A program made the position numbers and the translations under genes. Shown one piece after another: positions 24,544 through 35,486 of a stretch of DNA of 64,000 nucleotides. The DNA comes from Scenedesmus sp. ARA3 (taxonomy: Eukaryota; Chlorophyta; Chlorophyceae; Sphaeropleales; Scenedesmaceae): contig RWJK01001779.1 of NCBI GenBank assembly GCA_004335835.1, positions 62,001 to 126,000 on the forward strand. Reading direction: 5' to 3'. The number at the start of each line of letters is the position of its first letter. Positions within the stretch are counted from its first letter, which is position 1. The notes beneath the pieces were generated by a model. It was given only the letters and a program-made list of their open reading frames with translations. It searched no databases and was not told where the DNA came from.

Positions 24544-26407
24544 TTGAACTTTGGCGGTTTGGCCATGTCTGTCCTGCGCAGGCCGGAACAGGGGCCCCTG
24601 CTAGTGTACACGCAGCGATTAAAAGCATGGGAAAAGAGGAACTCTCGTGTAGCAGCAGTAATACACTATGTGGTTGCCATGGCCTTCACGGGCCTGTTTG
24701 CGTATCGCCTGCTGCTGCTGTCACAGCATTGGGCAGCAGGGCCACTTAGCAGGCACTTCAAGTCATCTGGCAGTTTAGCAGCAGCCATGCATGACCCTTG
24801 GCTCCCCAGCCCCTGGGTGGGGCAGCCAACACCACTAGACCCGCTGGCATGCACGCCGCAGCTGCTGATCATCGGGGCCATGAAGGGCGGCACCACAGCG
24901 CTGTTCCACTACCTGAACGGCTCGCAGCCAGCCATCCACTACCCCAACGGCAGCAAGTCACATGTGGACTTCAAGCCCAGGTGCGGCGGTGGCGGCAGCA
25001 GCAGCACGTGGTTGCTGGCAGCCTCTAGAGGAAAGCACGGCAGCTAGCAGCTAGCAGAGCTGGCAGCGCATGCCTGTCCACAGACTGCCACAGCCCTTTG
25101 TGTGCTTTGTCTGCTGATGTTGACTGCAGGTATCATCCCAGCATCATTGGTACACATGTAACAAAGGAGCTGCACTTTTTTGACAAGCAGCCCGTCAGGA
25201 CGCAGACGCCGCTGTACCAGCAGCAGTACTTTGCCAGCTTCCCTGGCGTGGATGCATTGGCAGACCAGCCCCTGGCGGGCAGGTGCAGCTACCCGGCACA
25301 GCTGGGGCTGAGCAGCAGCAGCAAGCCGGCGCTGGTGCGCATGGAGGCCACAGCCATGTACCTGGCGCACCCCTCAGCAGCGGCGAACGTGCAGCGGCTG
25401 CTGCCACAGGTGCGGATGGCAGGGATAGATGGCAGCAACAGCAGCAAGGCTGAGTGCTTTGCATGAGAAGACCTGCAGACCTTTGCAATAGTGTGCTTGT
25501 ACGTTGTGGTTCAAGTCAGCAGAAGCGACATGATCGCAAGCGAGGCACTGCAGCCAGCTCCAAGTCTCCGCTTGAGCAACTGCATTGTGCAGCAGAGGTG
25601 GAGCAGCAGCTGTTTGGATGCTCTGAGCGCCAACTGCCGTGCACTTGTGGTGCGCTCACACAGGTGCGCATGGTGGCGCTGTTGCGTGAGCCTGTCAGCA
25701 GAGCCCTGAGCAGCGTCAACATGCTGTTCCAGCGGTCCCCAGAGTACGCCCAGCTGAAGCCCCTGACTCCGGAGTACACGGCTGCCTGGAAAGCACATGT
25801 GGTCACAGAGCTGCGCAGGTGAAACACGTCTGGAGAGCATGACAATAGCAGATGCAGCTGCCTGGGTTGCATCCAGGTGTCTTTGTGCTGTGACAAACCA
25901 GCAGTTGAAGCATGCTGCCATAGTCCTTGCTGTTCTGTCCAGCGTGTATCAGCAGCAATAGGGCACACTGCATGTGCCTTGTTTATGCCAATTGGCCTTT
26001 GACATTGCGGCTGCCGGTGCTGACTTTGATGCTGTTGCAGGCAGCTTGGCGTACTGTCAGATTGCTTTGCCAAGCTCACCATGGGTCGGCCAGTACATGA
26101 GCAGATAGACCAGTGCGTGATCACCCCCACAGGCACACTGGCAGGGTAAGCAGCTGATGTAGGACACAGCGGCGGTGTTAGGTGCTTGTGACTGTCTGGA
26201 CAGATGCTGCGGCCAGCTCCTGCTGCTGCATCGGTGCAGTAGTGGTATCACACGCTTGTGTACATCAGCAGTGCAGCTACAAGTGCAAAAACAAGGCAGT
26301 AACGGGCTGACAGTTGAACAGCTGGATCTGTGGCAGCTGCAAGACTGGGGAGTTCGACCAGGCTTGCAAATGAGCTGTTGGCTCTCAGAGGTTGAAATGG
26401 CCTGGAC

Positions 26408-26440
<33 letters not shown>

Positions 26441-27114
26441 ATCCTGCGGCTCGATTTTTGCATCCCTGCAGGGTGCTGCACGTCCATGTGGGGCTGTACG
26501 CGGTGCACCTGGAGCGCTGGCTGAGCCACTTTGCACCCGAGCAGCTGCTGATCTGGGTGAGCCGCTGAGCGCACTTTGCTGCAGCGCACTGCTTGCTCTC
26601 CTGACACAACATCATCCAATACACTCCTGCTTGTGTGACTGTAATAAGCAACCAGCAAGTTATGATGTGAACCACATGTGTTGGCTAGCACTCAACACCC
26701 AATCCTTCTTTCTCACCTCTACACCTCAGTGCAACTGTTTGCTCTCTGCTTCTGTGCATAACCCTTGTGGTTATGCAGTCCTCGAATGCCTTTGATGAGC
26801 GGCCGCAGCAGCACATGGACCAGCTGGTGCACTGGCTAGGCCTGGACCCAGCCCTCACAAACAGCAACAGCAGCAGTTTTGAAAAGCTGCACGAGCGCAG
26901 CTACCCGACAGGCTCCCTGCCTGCCGCTCTGTTCCAAGAGCTGGTGGCGTTCTTCCAGCCGCACAACGAGCGAGTGTTTGCGCTGCTGCAACGGAACGGT
27001 TATGGAGGCCTGGTGCAGCAGCTGCGCAGGGCCTGGCAGCTAGAGCTGGCAGAGACCATCAGGACACTACAAGACCCTGCTGGCGATGTGTCAGATGTGC
27101 TGCCTGTGATGTAG
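24544..27114 (+). CDS. type II membrane sulfotransferase A
   Basis: PAPS-dependent sulfotransferase of the carbohydrate (heparan-sulfate-like) group, expected in the Golgi. Six exons close in phase: 24544-24980, 25130-25409, 25664-25818, 26041-26145, 26472-26556, 26779-27114, about 465 residues. A single N-terminal membrane span (VVAMAFTGLFAYRLLLL, about residues 40-60) gives type II topology. The PAPS 5'-phosphosulfate loop is LLIIGAMKGGTTALFHYL; TKELHFFD is the usual catalytic-region motif; LLREPVSRALSSVNML is the 3'-phosphate site. SSNAF, joined after LLIW, matches the SEDF-type strand of the family. An in-frame second ATG at 24565 is an alternative start. The substrate (cell-wall or extracellular glycan) is inferred. 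Confidence 0.92.
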
Positions 27115-27822
27115 CTGCGTGCCTAGAAAATAGCATCTGTTGCAAGGCAGCTTGGAGATTTCGGTCCCTTGGCGGCTGAAAAAGCTGGGTAACACCTTAT
27201 CATTGCGAGGTTGAATCAACTTGATGTTGCAGGAAGTCCGTTGTGCACTGCAAGGTGTAGATCACATGAGGTGCAGCCAACCTGTGCAGCAAGCTCTGTA
27301 TCGGAGGTGGGAGGGTGCAGCCAGTCAGCATTATGACAAAAATGCGGCATGAAGGCTAGTTCTATGTTGTATGCCGTGGCTGGCACGATGTTTCAGTACA
27401 ACAAAGTTAACTGGCGGGCTCCCCGCGCTGTGCAAACAGCTGGTTCTCCTTGCCGCTGTCTTGAAACCAGTCGGCACTTGTTGCTTAACAACAGCTGACA
27501 TTCTATAGTGGTTGAAGAAGTCAGGACCGATGGACGGCGAGATATGCAAATCTGCCGGGCAGTGCCTGCTGAAATGACAAGTGTTGACACCATGCCTTCT
27601 CCCCAAAATCGATGCAAGCTGAGCCGTCACACTGCAAGAAATTGTGATTTCGATTGTTTGTGTCCACCTTTGTGCTTGCTTCACTGTAATCGCACATCCA
27701 TTGTTTCGAATCATGCGGGACCACCCGCGCCACCAAAATCATCAGCACACCAGCTGACAAGCACTCATTCTCGGACAATAAAATGCACCAGTAAATTGTT
27801 ATTGATTTGTAACATCTGCAGC
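27115..27822. other. spacer between the two sulfotransferase genes
   Basis: An open frame from 27508 leads without a stop into the ATG at 27823. It has no signal or domain, so I treat it as 5' leader. Confidence 0.45.
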
Positions 27823-30623
27823 ATGACCAGGCCTTCTCTGAGTTGCTGCTGCGACACAGCCTCGACTCCCAGGCACAAGGGGGCAGCATCACAACCGAAT
27901 CGCCCAGCAGCTGCCCTATGCAGACTCTTCCTATTATGGCTGCTACTGTTTTGGGCCAAACAATGGCTGCATCCAACCTCCAGCCAGAAGCATGCTTCAC
28001 ATGCGGCACCGGCGCTTGCTCACAGCACAACAACAGCAGCAGCAGCAGCAGCAGCCGTGGATATCCAGTGGCTCCCCAGCCCCTGGGTGGGGCAGCCACA
28101 ACCTCTGGATCCGCTGGCATGCACGCCGCAGCTGCTGATCATCGGGGCCATGAAGGGCGGCACCACGGCGCTGTTCCACTACCTGAACGGCTCACAGCCA
28201 GCCATCCACTACCCCAACGGCAGCAAGTCACATGTGGACTTCAAGCCCAGGTGCGGCGGTGGCAGCAGCAGCAGCAGCACAGGCTCAAGACGGCTGTGAC
28301 AGCTGCTTGGTGTGCTGCTGAGATTGACGTCAGGAAATGGGATCTCGTGCACACCCTCTGATGAGTTCGGCTGAGAACTGAATGAGCATGGGCAGGTGGT
28401 CGCAGCACATGCGAGCAGTGCCCACATGTCGAAGTGACAGGGGCGGCAGCAGCAGCAGCAGCAGCAGCGCGTTGAGTGCCTGAACTGTTCTTGTATGCTC
28501 AGTAGTCCCCGTGCTGCTCTGCTTGTCACAGGTATCACCCAGGCATCATTGGCGCTCATGCCACTAAGGAAGTCAACTTCTTCAACAAACGCCCCAGCAA
28601 GATAGCCAACGCAACGCTGCAGCAGCAGTACTTTGCCAGCTTCCCTGGCGTGGATGCATTGGTGGACCAGCCCCTGGCGGGCAGGTGCAGCTACCCGGCA
28701 CAGCTGGGGCTGAGCAGCAGCAGCAGGCCGGCGCTGGTGCGCATGGAGGCCACAGCCATGTACCTGGCACATCCCACAGCAGCAGCAAACGTGCAGCGGC
28801 TGCTGCCACAGGTGCGGGTGGCATCCTGTCAAGAGACGTCAGCGCTGTGTGCTGAAACCAGTCGCGTGGTAAAGAGCAGGCTGCAAGCTGCACAATGCGC
28901 GCTGTTGCACTGCTTACGTATATCATTTGTCCGTGTCCTGCAGGTGCGCCTGTTGGCGCTGCTGCGTGAGCCTGTCAGCAGAGCCCTGAGCAGCGTCAAC
29001 ATGCTCTTCCAGAACCAGCATGCACACCTGGAGCAGGCCAGCCCAGCATACCAGCAGGCGTGGCAGGTTTATGTTATTACAGAGCTTCGCAGGTGAGCAC
29101 AGGTTGCGGACTTTTTCTTGCAAGGAGTGTGATCACCTGTAGCACGTTACACTCGCAGATGGGGCTCAGCTGCAGGTGGCAGCGCTGTAAAGAAAGCCAT
29201 GCCACTGCCTGGTGTTGGTTCAGTGCTGCTGCTGCAACCAGGCTTACAACACTGGTGTTTGCGTACCTGGCATTGCAGAAGTATGGGTGCAACATGAACA
29301 TCTTGCTGAGACGGCTTGAAGCATGGTATGTCGCGTGATGCTGCTTGATGCTGCCTAATGCTGCTTGATGGTGCTTAATGCTGCTTGTTGTGCGCACTGC
29401 AGGCAGCTTCAGGTGCTTAGGGGCTGCTATGCCAAGGTTGCACTGGGCCTTCCTGTCCACCGGCAGGTTGATGACTGCGTGTTCGCCCCCAATCAAACAC
29501 TGACAGGGTAGGATCCTGCCCTGGCTCCTAGGAGCCTCTGCACACTGGTTACAGCAGCAGCTGCTGCTGCCACTCATCATGCTGCAGCATCTGTAGCATC
29601 TGTGCGCATGCACCAGTTGGTTGCTCGGGCTGCACACCACATGCCACACTCTGCAGTTTGGGCGCAACAGCATGCCATCGTTTTAGTGGTTTGGAGGTGC
29701 TGCAAAGACTCTGCATTTCAGCATCAGATGGGACATTTACGTTATCAACACTGCCTGCCCATCGTCGTAGCCAGATTCCCACTGCAGCATTGCTGCTCAT
29801 CACACAGCCCTCCTGCGCACAAGCCTTCCTCACAGCATCATACTTTTGCTCAATTCTTCTTGCATCCCTGCAGGGTGCTGCACGTCCATGTGGGGCTGTA
29901 CGCGGTGCACCTGGAGCGCTGGCTGAGCCACTTTGCACCACAGCAGCTGCTGATCTGGGTGAGCCGCCAACGCTGCAAGCATTGGCACACCATTGCCGCC
30001 AGCTCAGCACATGCTGCAGCCATGGGGCACACCTATGCTTGCTTTGCCACTTCAACTGACATCAAGTGTGTGACACCAGCGTCGCTCATTGCTCAAGGCT
30101 GGTGCGCGTGTGGTGGGTAGTTCTGCAGGCCAGCGAGACAGACCATAGATCCAGGAAACGGTGCATGCATGTGTCCAAGCTTGACAGTGATACACACAGA
30201 CACTGCAACTCACACTACATATCATTTGTCAGTGACCAAGTAGCACTCGCTGAACTTTGCCTGCTGTCCCTGCCTGCCGTGCAGTCTTCTCATGCCTTTG
30301 ATGAAGCTCCTGCTCAGCACATGGACCAGCTGGTGCACTGGCTAGGCCTGGACCCAGCCCTCACCTGGCACAACAGCACAACCTTCACACGCATGCACAA
30401 GCGCAGCTACCCGGCAGGCTCCCTGCCTGCTGCGCTGCTGCAAGAGCTGGTTGCATTCTTCCAGCCGCACAACGAGCGCGTGTTTGCGCTGCTGCAACGG
30501 CACGGCTATGGGAGTTTGGTGCAGCAGCTGCGCAGGGCCTGGCAGCTGGAGCTGGCAGAGACCATCAGCAAGCTGCAGCAGAAGCCTGCTGCGCATGGTA
30601 GGCAGACACAGGTACAGCCCTAA
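27823..30623 (+). CDS. type II membrane sulfotransferase B (tandem paralogue)
   Basis: Six exons close in phase: 27823-28250, 28532-28811, 28944-29092, 29403-29507, 29874-29958, 30285-30623, about 461 residues. Exons 2, 4 and 5 have exactly the same length as in the upstream paralogue (280, 105 and 85 nt), and every intron phase matches. From LPSPWVGQP onward the proteins are near identical, including the PAPS loop GAMKGGTTAL and LLREPVSRALSSVNML. The first about 80 residues are unrelated: here CRLFLLWLLLFWAK forms the membrane anchor. TKEVNFFN replaces TKELHFFD, so the basic/His position differs between the copies. A start further upstream in the same frame (27508) is possible but would bury the anchor. 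Confidence 0.92.
29337..29392 (+). repeat. short tandem repeat, TGATGCTGCTT-type
   Basis: About five imperfect 11-nt units (TGATGCTGCTT with A/G and C/G changes) lie just before the acceptor of sulfotransferase B exon 4. Confidence 0.7.
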
Positions 30624-32388
30624 CTGTGTGCTGGCAGCTGTGCTCCGTGGTGCACCTTGGTGCTAGGTGCTGCAATTGTTGCTTACGAGACTGAAGAGTC
30701 GGGAAACTTTACCGCAAGTGGAACCCTGCACTTGTTGCCATGAGCGTGTTACCGCTCTAGCGCCACATTGATGTGTTTTAACATCAACTTGTTTGCTGTT
30801 GCGCTGTTCCTGTTCCGAAGCAGTGCGTTACTTGACCCACAGCTTGGCCCCATTTAATTTCGTCGTTGCCCGCCGGGCAACCGGGTCCGGGTCACATTTA
30901 TGACAGTCTGCATAGATGCTTTGGGTGGGGCGCTGTGCTATGCACAGTTGTGGGTGCCAGCCTCGACTTGCAGCAGCTAGCTTAGGAACCACTGACTGCA
31001 TGGTTGATAGTGATCTGTACAACTCAACTCATAGCTGAACTTTCTGCTCAGGGCATGGAGCATGGGGCTGTTTTCAGCACCGCTTTGTTGACCTGTCTTG
31101 TGTGGCACTTCGGCACACCTTACTTAGACAACATTGACCTTGTGGGTGCCGGCCATCCCGTGCCGGTGACATGCACTGCAGCTCCGACATTGTGTGAGAG
31201 GTTTATAAATGATAATGCCAGTATATGTTGTGTTCACTGGCTATGTAACGTGCGCAGGATCTGTGACTTAACGCTACCCCCCGGCGCACATTGCTACCAG
31301 GCGGCCGCGCATGTGGTACGGCTAACCTTGGAGGCGCCTTAATGTGCTTTCATTCCGCCTGCTTGCATGTCGGGAATATTCCGCCTGCTTGCATGCATCC
31401 AGATGCGGCTCCTTAAGGGAAAGCTGTTGGAAAAGCTTTTCCAACACGTGTCCAGCCTTGTGCATTGCTCCAGGTGGCATGTCGGCAGAGTCTTCAGCCC
31501 GCGGCAGCCTGCATCTGGTTTGCTATAGCTGATGTACAAACGCAACCACTGGCAGGGTATCAAACAGGATGCGCACACTCAGGCTTGTAATTTGCCGTTA
31601 CAATCGTATTTGCACAGTCTTCAATGCACTGTTGCACCAGGAGGTGATTCAGAGGTCACACTTGTAAGGACGGTGTGACTGGCACCCACGCAGCAGAACC
31701 AGATGCTCAGCTCACCATACCAGGAGGCAAAACCGCTTGTACACACGAAAGGAACACACCGCACCCATGCACGCACATGTTGGCACCAAACATGTGTCAG
31801 CATGCCCTGGTCAACCAGCAAGGGATCCTGATGTCTTCAACTGCCACACATGCAGCAGAGCACGCTGGAGCATGCGAGTCAAGGTGTCAGCTACAACACA
31901 TAAAACCTGGTCAACCACAACAAACAGAACACAAGCGATCCACCACGCAGCGCAGCTAGCTGCCGAAAAGCAGCCACGCAGTGCTAGTACAAGCAGCTGC
32001 CAAAAAGCAGCACGGTAGCGCTAGTACACAAGAACATCAAGGCCCAGAAGCCTGACTAGCCAACATCCATTTCAACGAGCACACGTTACTGGCGCTCGCA
32101 CGCCATGGCACCCCGGTCGCATGCCAAAACAGTGCCGTGTCCGTTCGCATCATCGGCAAAGGCATGACTGCATGTCAACACTGTGGGAGGGCACCAATCC
32201 AAACCGCCAAGCTATCTGTGCCACATACACAGCTGCTGAGCGCAGCTCAACACCAACAACACCCAACAACCACCGTTTGCACATACAGCAGCTGCCACGC
32301 AACACAATGCATACCGGCAGTAATGGCCGCCTGCACAAGCGCATGCGTCGACGACAAAAGCATGCAGTCAGCTTACTATATCAGTAGC
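30624..32388. other. convergent intergenic region, sulfotransferase B and XRN 3' ends
   Basis: No supported gene. Small structures: a perfect hairpin GTTGCCC-GCC-GGGCAAC at 30865-30881; a 17-nt direct repeat TTCCGCCTGCTTGCATG at about 31351 and 31379; an 18-nt perfect palindrome TTGGAAAAGCTTTTCCAA at 31427-31444. Confidence 0.5.
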
Positions 32389-33575
32389 TCAATAGCCGCG
32401 CCCGCCGCGGCCCCTGGGGTCGCGCTGCAGCGGCGCGAACCTGTTGTTAGGCGGCCCACCCTGCTGCTGCTGCTGCTGCTGGCCAGCCCAGGGCGCAGGC
32501 GCCAGGGCCAGGCCTGCACCCGGCTGCTGCTGCAGATAGCCGCCAGCCACCTGCTGCGGCTGCAGCTGCAGCTGCTGGAACTGCTGGTGCGGCTGGTGAT
32601 ACTGCTGGCCCTGCACCTGCACAGCACCATACCCAACAGGCTGCTGCACCTGCACTACATAGCCACCCCTGCCTGCAGCCATCGGTGCGCCATACTGCTG
32701 CTGCTGCTGCTGCCCTCCTTGCGGCCGCATGCTGTCATAGAACGAGCCGCCGCCCCTCCCACCCACCGCAGGCCCCCTGCCTGGTGCCGCATACGCTACA
32801 GGAGCGCCGCCGCCGCCATACGCAGCAACCGACATCATCGGCCGCGCACCCGGCTGCTGCAGGGGTGCGCCGTATGGCTGTGCCACGAACCCTCCAGCGA
32901 CCGGCTGCTGCTGGTAGTGACCGCCGCCACCGCCAGGTGGCGCAGCTGCACCCCCTGGTGCCCCCAGTTGCGGCAGATGATGCCCTAAAACACGCTGCCA
33001 GGGCCCCTGCTGCTGCTGCTGCTGCGGAGGGCCGCCATAGCCGCCCCTGCCCCCAGGCGGCCCGCCCCTGCCTGCTGCTGCATACACACCACCAGCCTGG
33101 CCATACATTCCAGGCTGCGCAACGCCAGGCGGCCCACCGTACCCGCCCCTGCCACCTCTCCCGCCTCCATAATCATTGTAGCCACCGCCTCTCCCGCCGT
33201 ACCCACCATCACCACCACCATATCCATCATTATACCCGCCGCCCCGGCCGCCGCCGTTGTCATATCCGCCTCTTCCGCCGTACCCACCCCTACCGCCGAA
33301 TCCCCTGCCCCTGCCGCCGCCCCTGCCACCCCTCTCCATGTGCCACAGCGTCTTCTCAGGTGGCAAGTCCTCCACTTTAATGCTGGCCTCAGGCAGCACT
33401 GTACCCTCCATGAGCCTGCACTGGTGCTGCCGGTGCTGTGGGAGCTTGTAGGTGGCTGCCAGCACTGCATTGGCGGTGACGTCAGAGCCGAGGCTGAAGG
33501 GCGCAGGGATGACAGCAGGGCAGGCCTCGCCAGCCACAGCCAGCAGGAAGCCTGCAGGCAGGCAGGGGGAGGGAT

Positions 33576-33625
<50 letters not shown>

Positions 33626-35255
33626 GTTGATGTACGTGCAGCTGACATGGCCTCTCCAGCAACAGCCAGCAGGAAGCCTGGCAGCAGGCAGAAGACAGGT
33701 AGCAGCAGCAGCAGAGACAGCATATTAACACGAGTGCAGCTGATGATAATGTACAGCCATGCAACACTTGCACACAAAACATACCCAGTAACCGCCCTGG
33801 TTAACTGCTGCGTAGTTCTTGCACAGCAGTTACCAAGCCAGCCAGCAGTGTGGCCGTTCCTTTAGCCGAAACATTGCTGCCACCCACCAGACATGCCGTT
33901 GCTGACTGCCGTGTCAATGGCCTCGCCCGCTGCTGCTGCGCGCTCCTCAGGACTCAGGCCGGCAGCAGCCTCTGCAATCTTCAGGATGACAGCAGCCAGG
34001 CTGTGGCTGTTGTGCACATACAGCACCTCCATGCGGTGGCTATTCCTGTGGGGCGCAGCGCCGTGCATTTGGCGGGTGTGCGTCATGGCGGGAGTGGCAG
34101 GCAGCAGTACAGGCAGCAGGGTCAGCAGATGCGGCCTGCAGGATAACAAAGAGTGCGTCGCAACTGCGGGGCGCCTGCACGAGCAAAGCATCGCCTGCAC
34201 AGCCGACAGTGGCCACAAAGCAGGACTGCACTGCAGGACATAAGCCACCTGTTCCTTGTGTCCGCCCTCCTCAACAGCTAGCCTCCTTCCGACAAAACAA
34301 GTTCTCCGCCGGACTTCACACCAACTTCCCACCACACTCCCCAACTTCCCACCCGCCGCCTCACATGAACTTCTGCTCCGGGCTGAGCTGGTCCAGCAGC
34401 GCGCCCGTGGCCTCCAGCAGCCGGTCCTGCTCGATGAAGGGCAGCAGCGCCACGCCCTGCCACGCGTAGCGCTTGCCGTTCATGTCCACCGCAAACTTCT
34501 TGGGGTAGAAGTCCAGGATGGGCGACTCGGGGTCGTCAAACAGCCACCTGCGGGGGTGAGTGGCACAGCAACAGTTGTTTGAAGTCCCGTCCAGCGCACG
34601 CATGCTGCGTCTATTGGCTGCTGTGGAGTAACCACAGACAGTCAGCAGCATGTCAAACAGCCACCTGCGGGGGAGAGGCACGCAGCAGCAGCAGTCAGTG
34701 TACGCTTATCAAACAGCAGCCTGCAGGGATCACTTGAGAGGCAGGGGAGTTTGAACGAGTGTCCAGCCCGCACATGCTGAGCCTATTCACTGCTGTGGAG
34801 TCACCTCACACTGTCAGCAGCATGCCTCTGCATGCAGCGCCTTAAGGCACCTGCCACATCCCCGCCAAACTTTAAGCTGTTGCTGGCCGCGCCGCCGCAC
34901 CTGAAGCACTCTGGCAGCGCGTGCTTGCTGGCTGCCGGCAGCACGCCCATGAGCTGGTTGAAGGGGCTGAAGGGCCGCCCGATGCTGAAGCTGATGTCCA
35001 GGCTGGCCAGGTTGACCAGGTCGGAGGCAAAGGGCGCGTAGTGGTAGGGGTAGAACCTGCGGCAGGAATGAGGTAAGTGTTGGTGAGCATGCGGGGTAAC
35101 GAAGTGTGCATGAGAATGGTCATGACATCAAGAACAACGCAGCAACACCCAGCCAGTGACCAAAAAAGTGTCGACCAGCCATCACACTAGCCAGCTCAAC
35201 TCACACACAGATACATATGAATTTGTTGCAGAAAACAGCACGCCTATTACGCTGT

Positions 35256-35292
<37 letters not shown>

Positions 35293-35439
35293 CGGCTCAC
35301 CACTCCCAGCTGGCCACGCCCTCATAGTAGTAGCTCATCACCCAGCACAGGCCCTCCACGTAGCTCTTCACAATGGCGGCAATCACGGGCGCCTGCTGCT
35401 CAGGAGCCACGCCCATCTTCTCCTGGTAGTACCTGGCAG

Positions 35440-35486
<47 letters not shown>

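Noticed and set aside
31000..32100. Possible transposase fragment between sulfotransferase B and XRN
   Set aside because: Short palindromes and repeats only; no transposase motif or paired terminal repeats.
32137..32988. 283-residue + strand open frame rich in Arg/His/Leu
   Set aside because: It is the complement of the XRN RGG/Gln-rich last exon; the composition explains the open frame.
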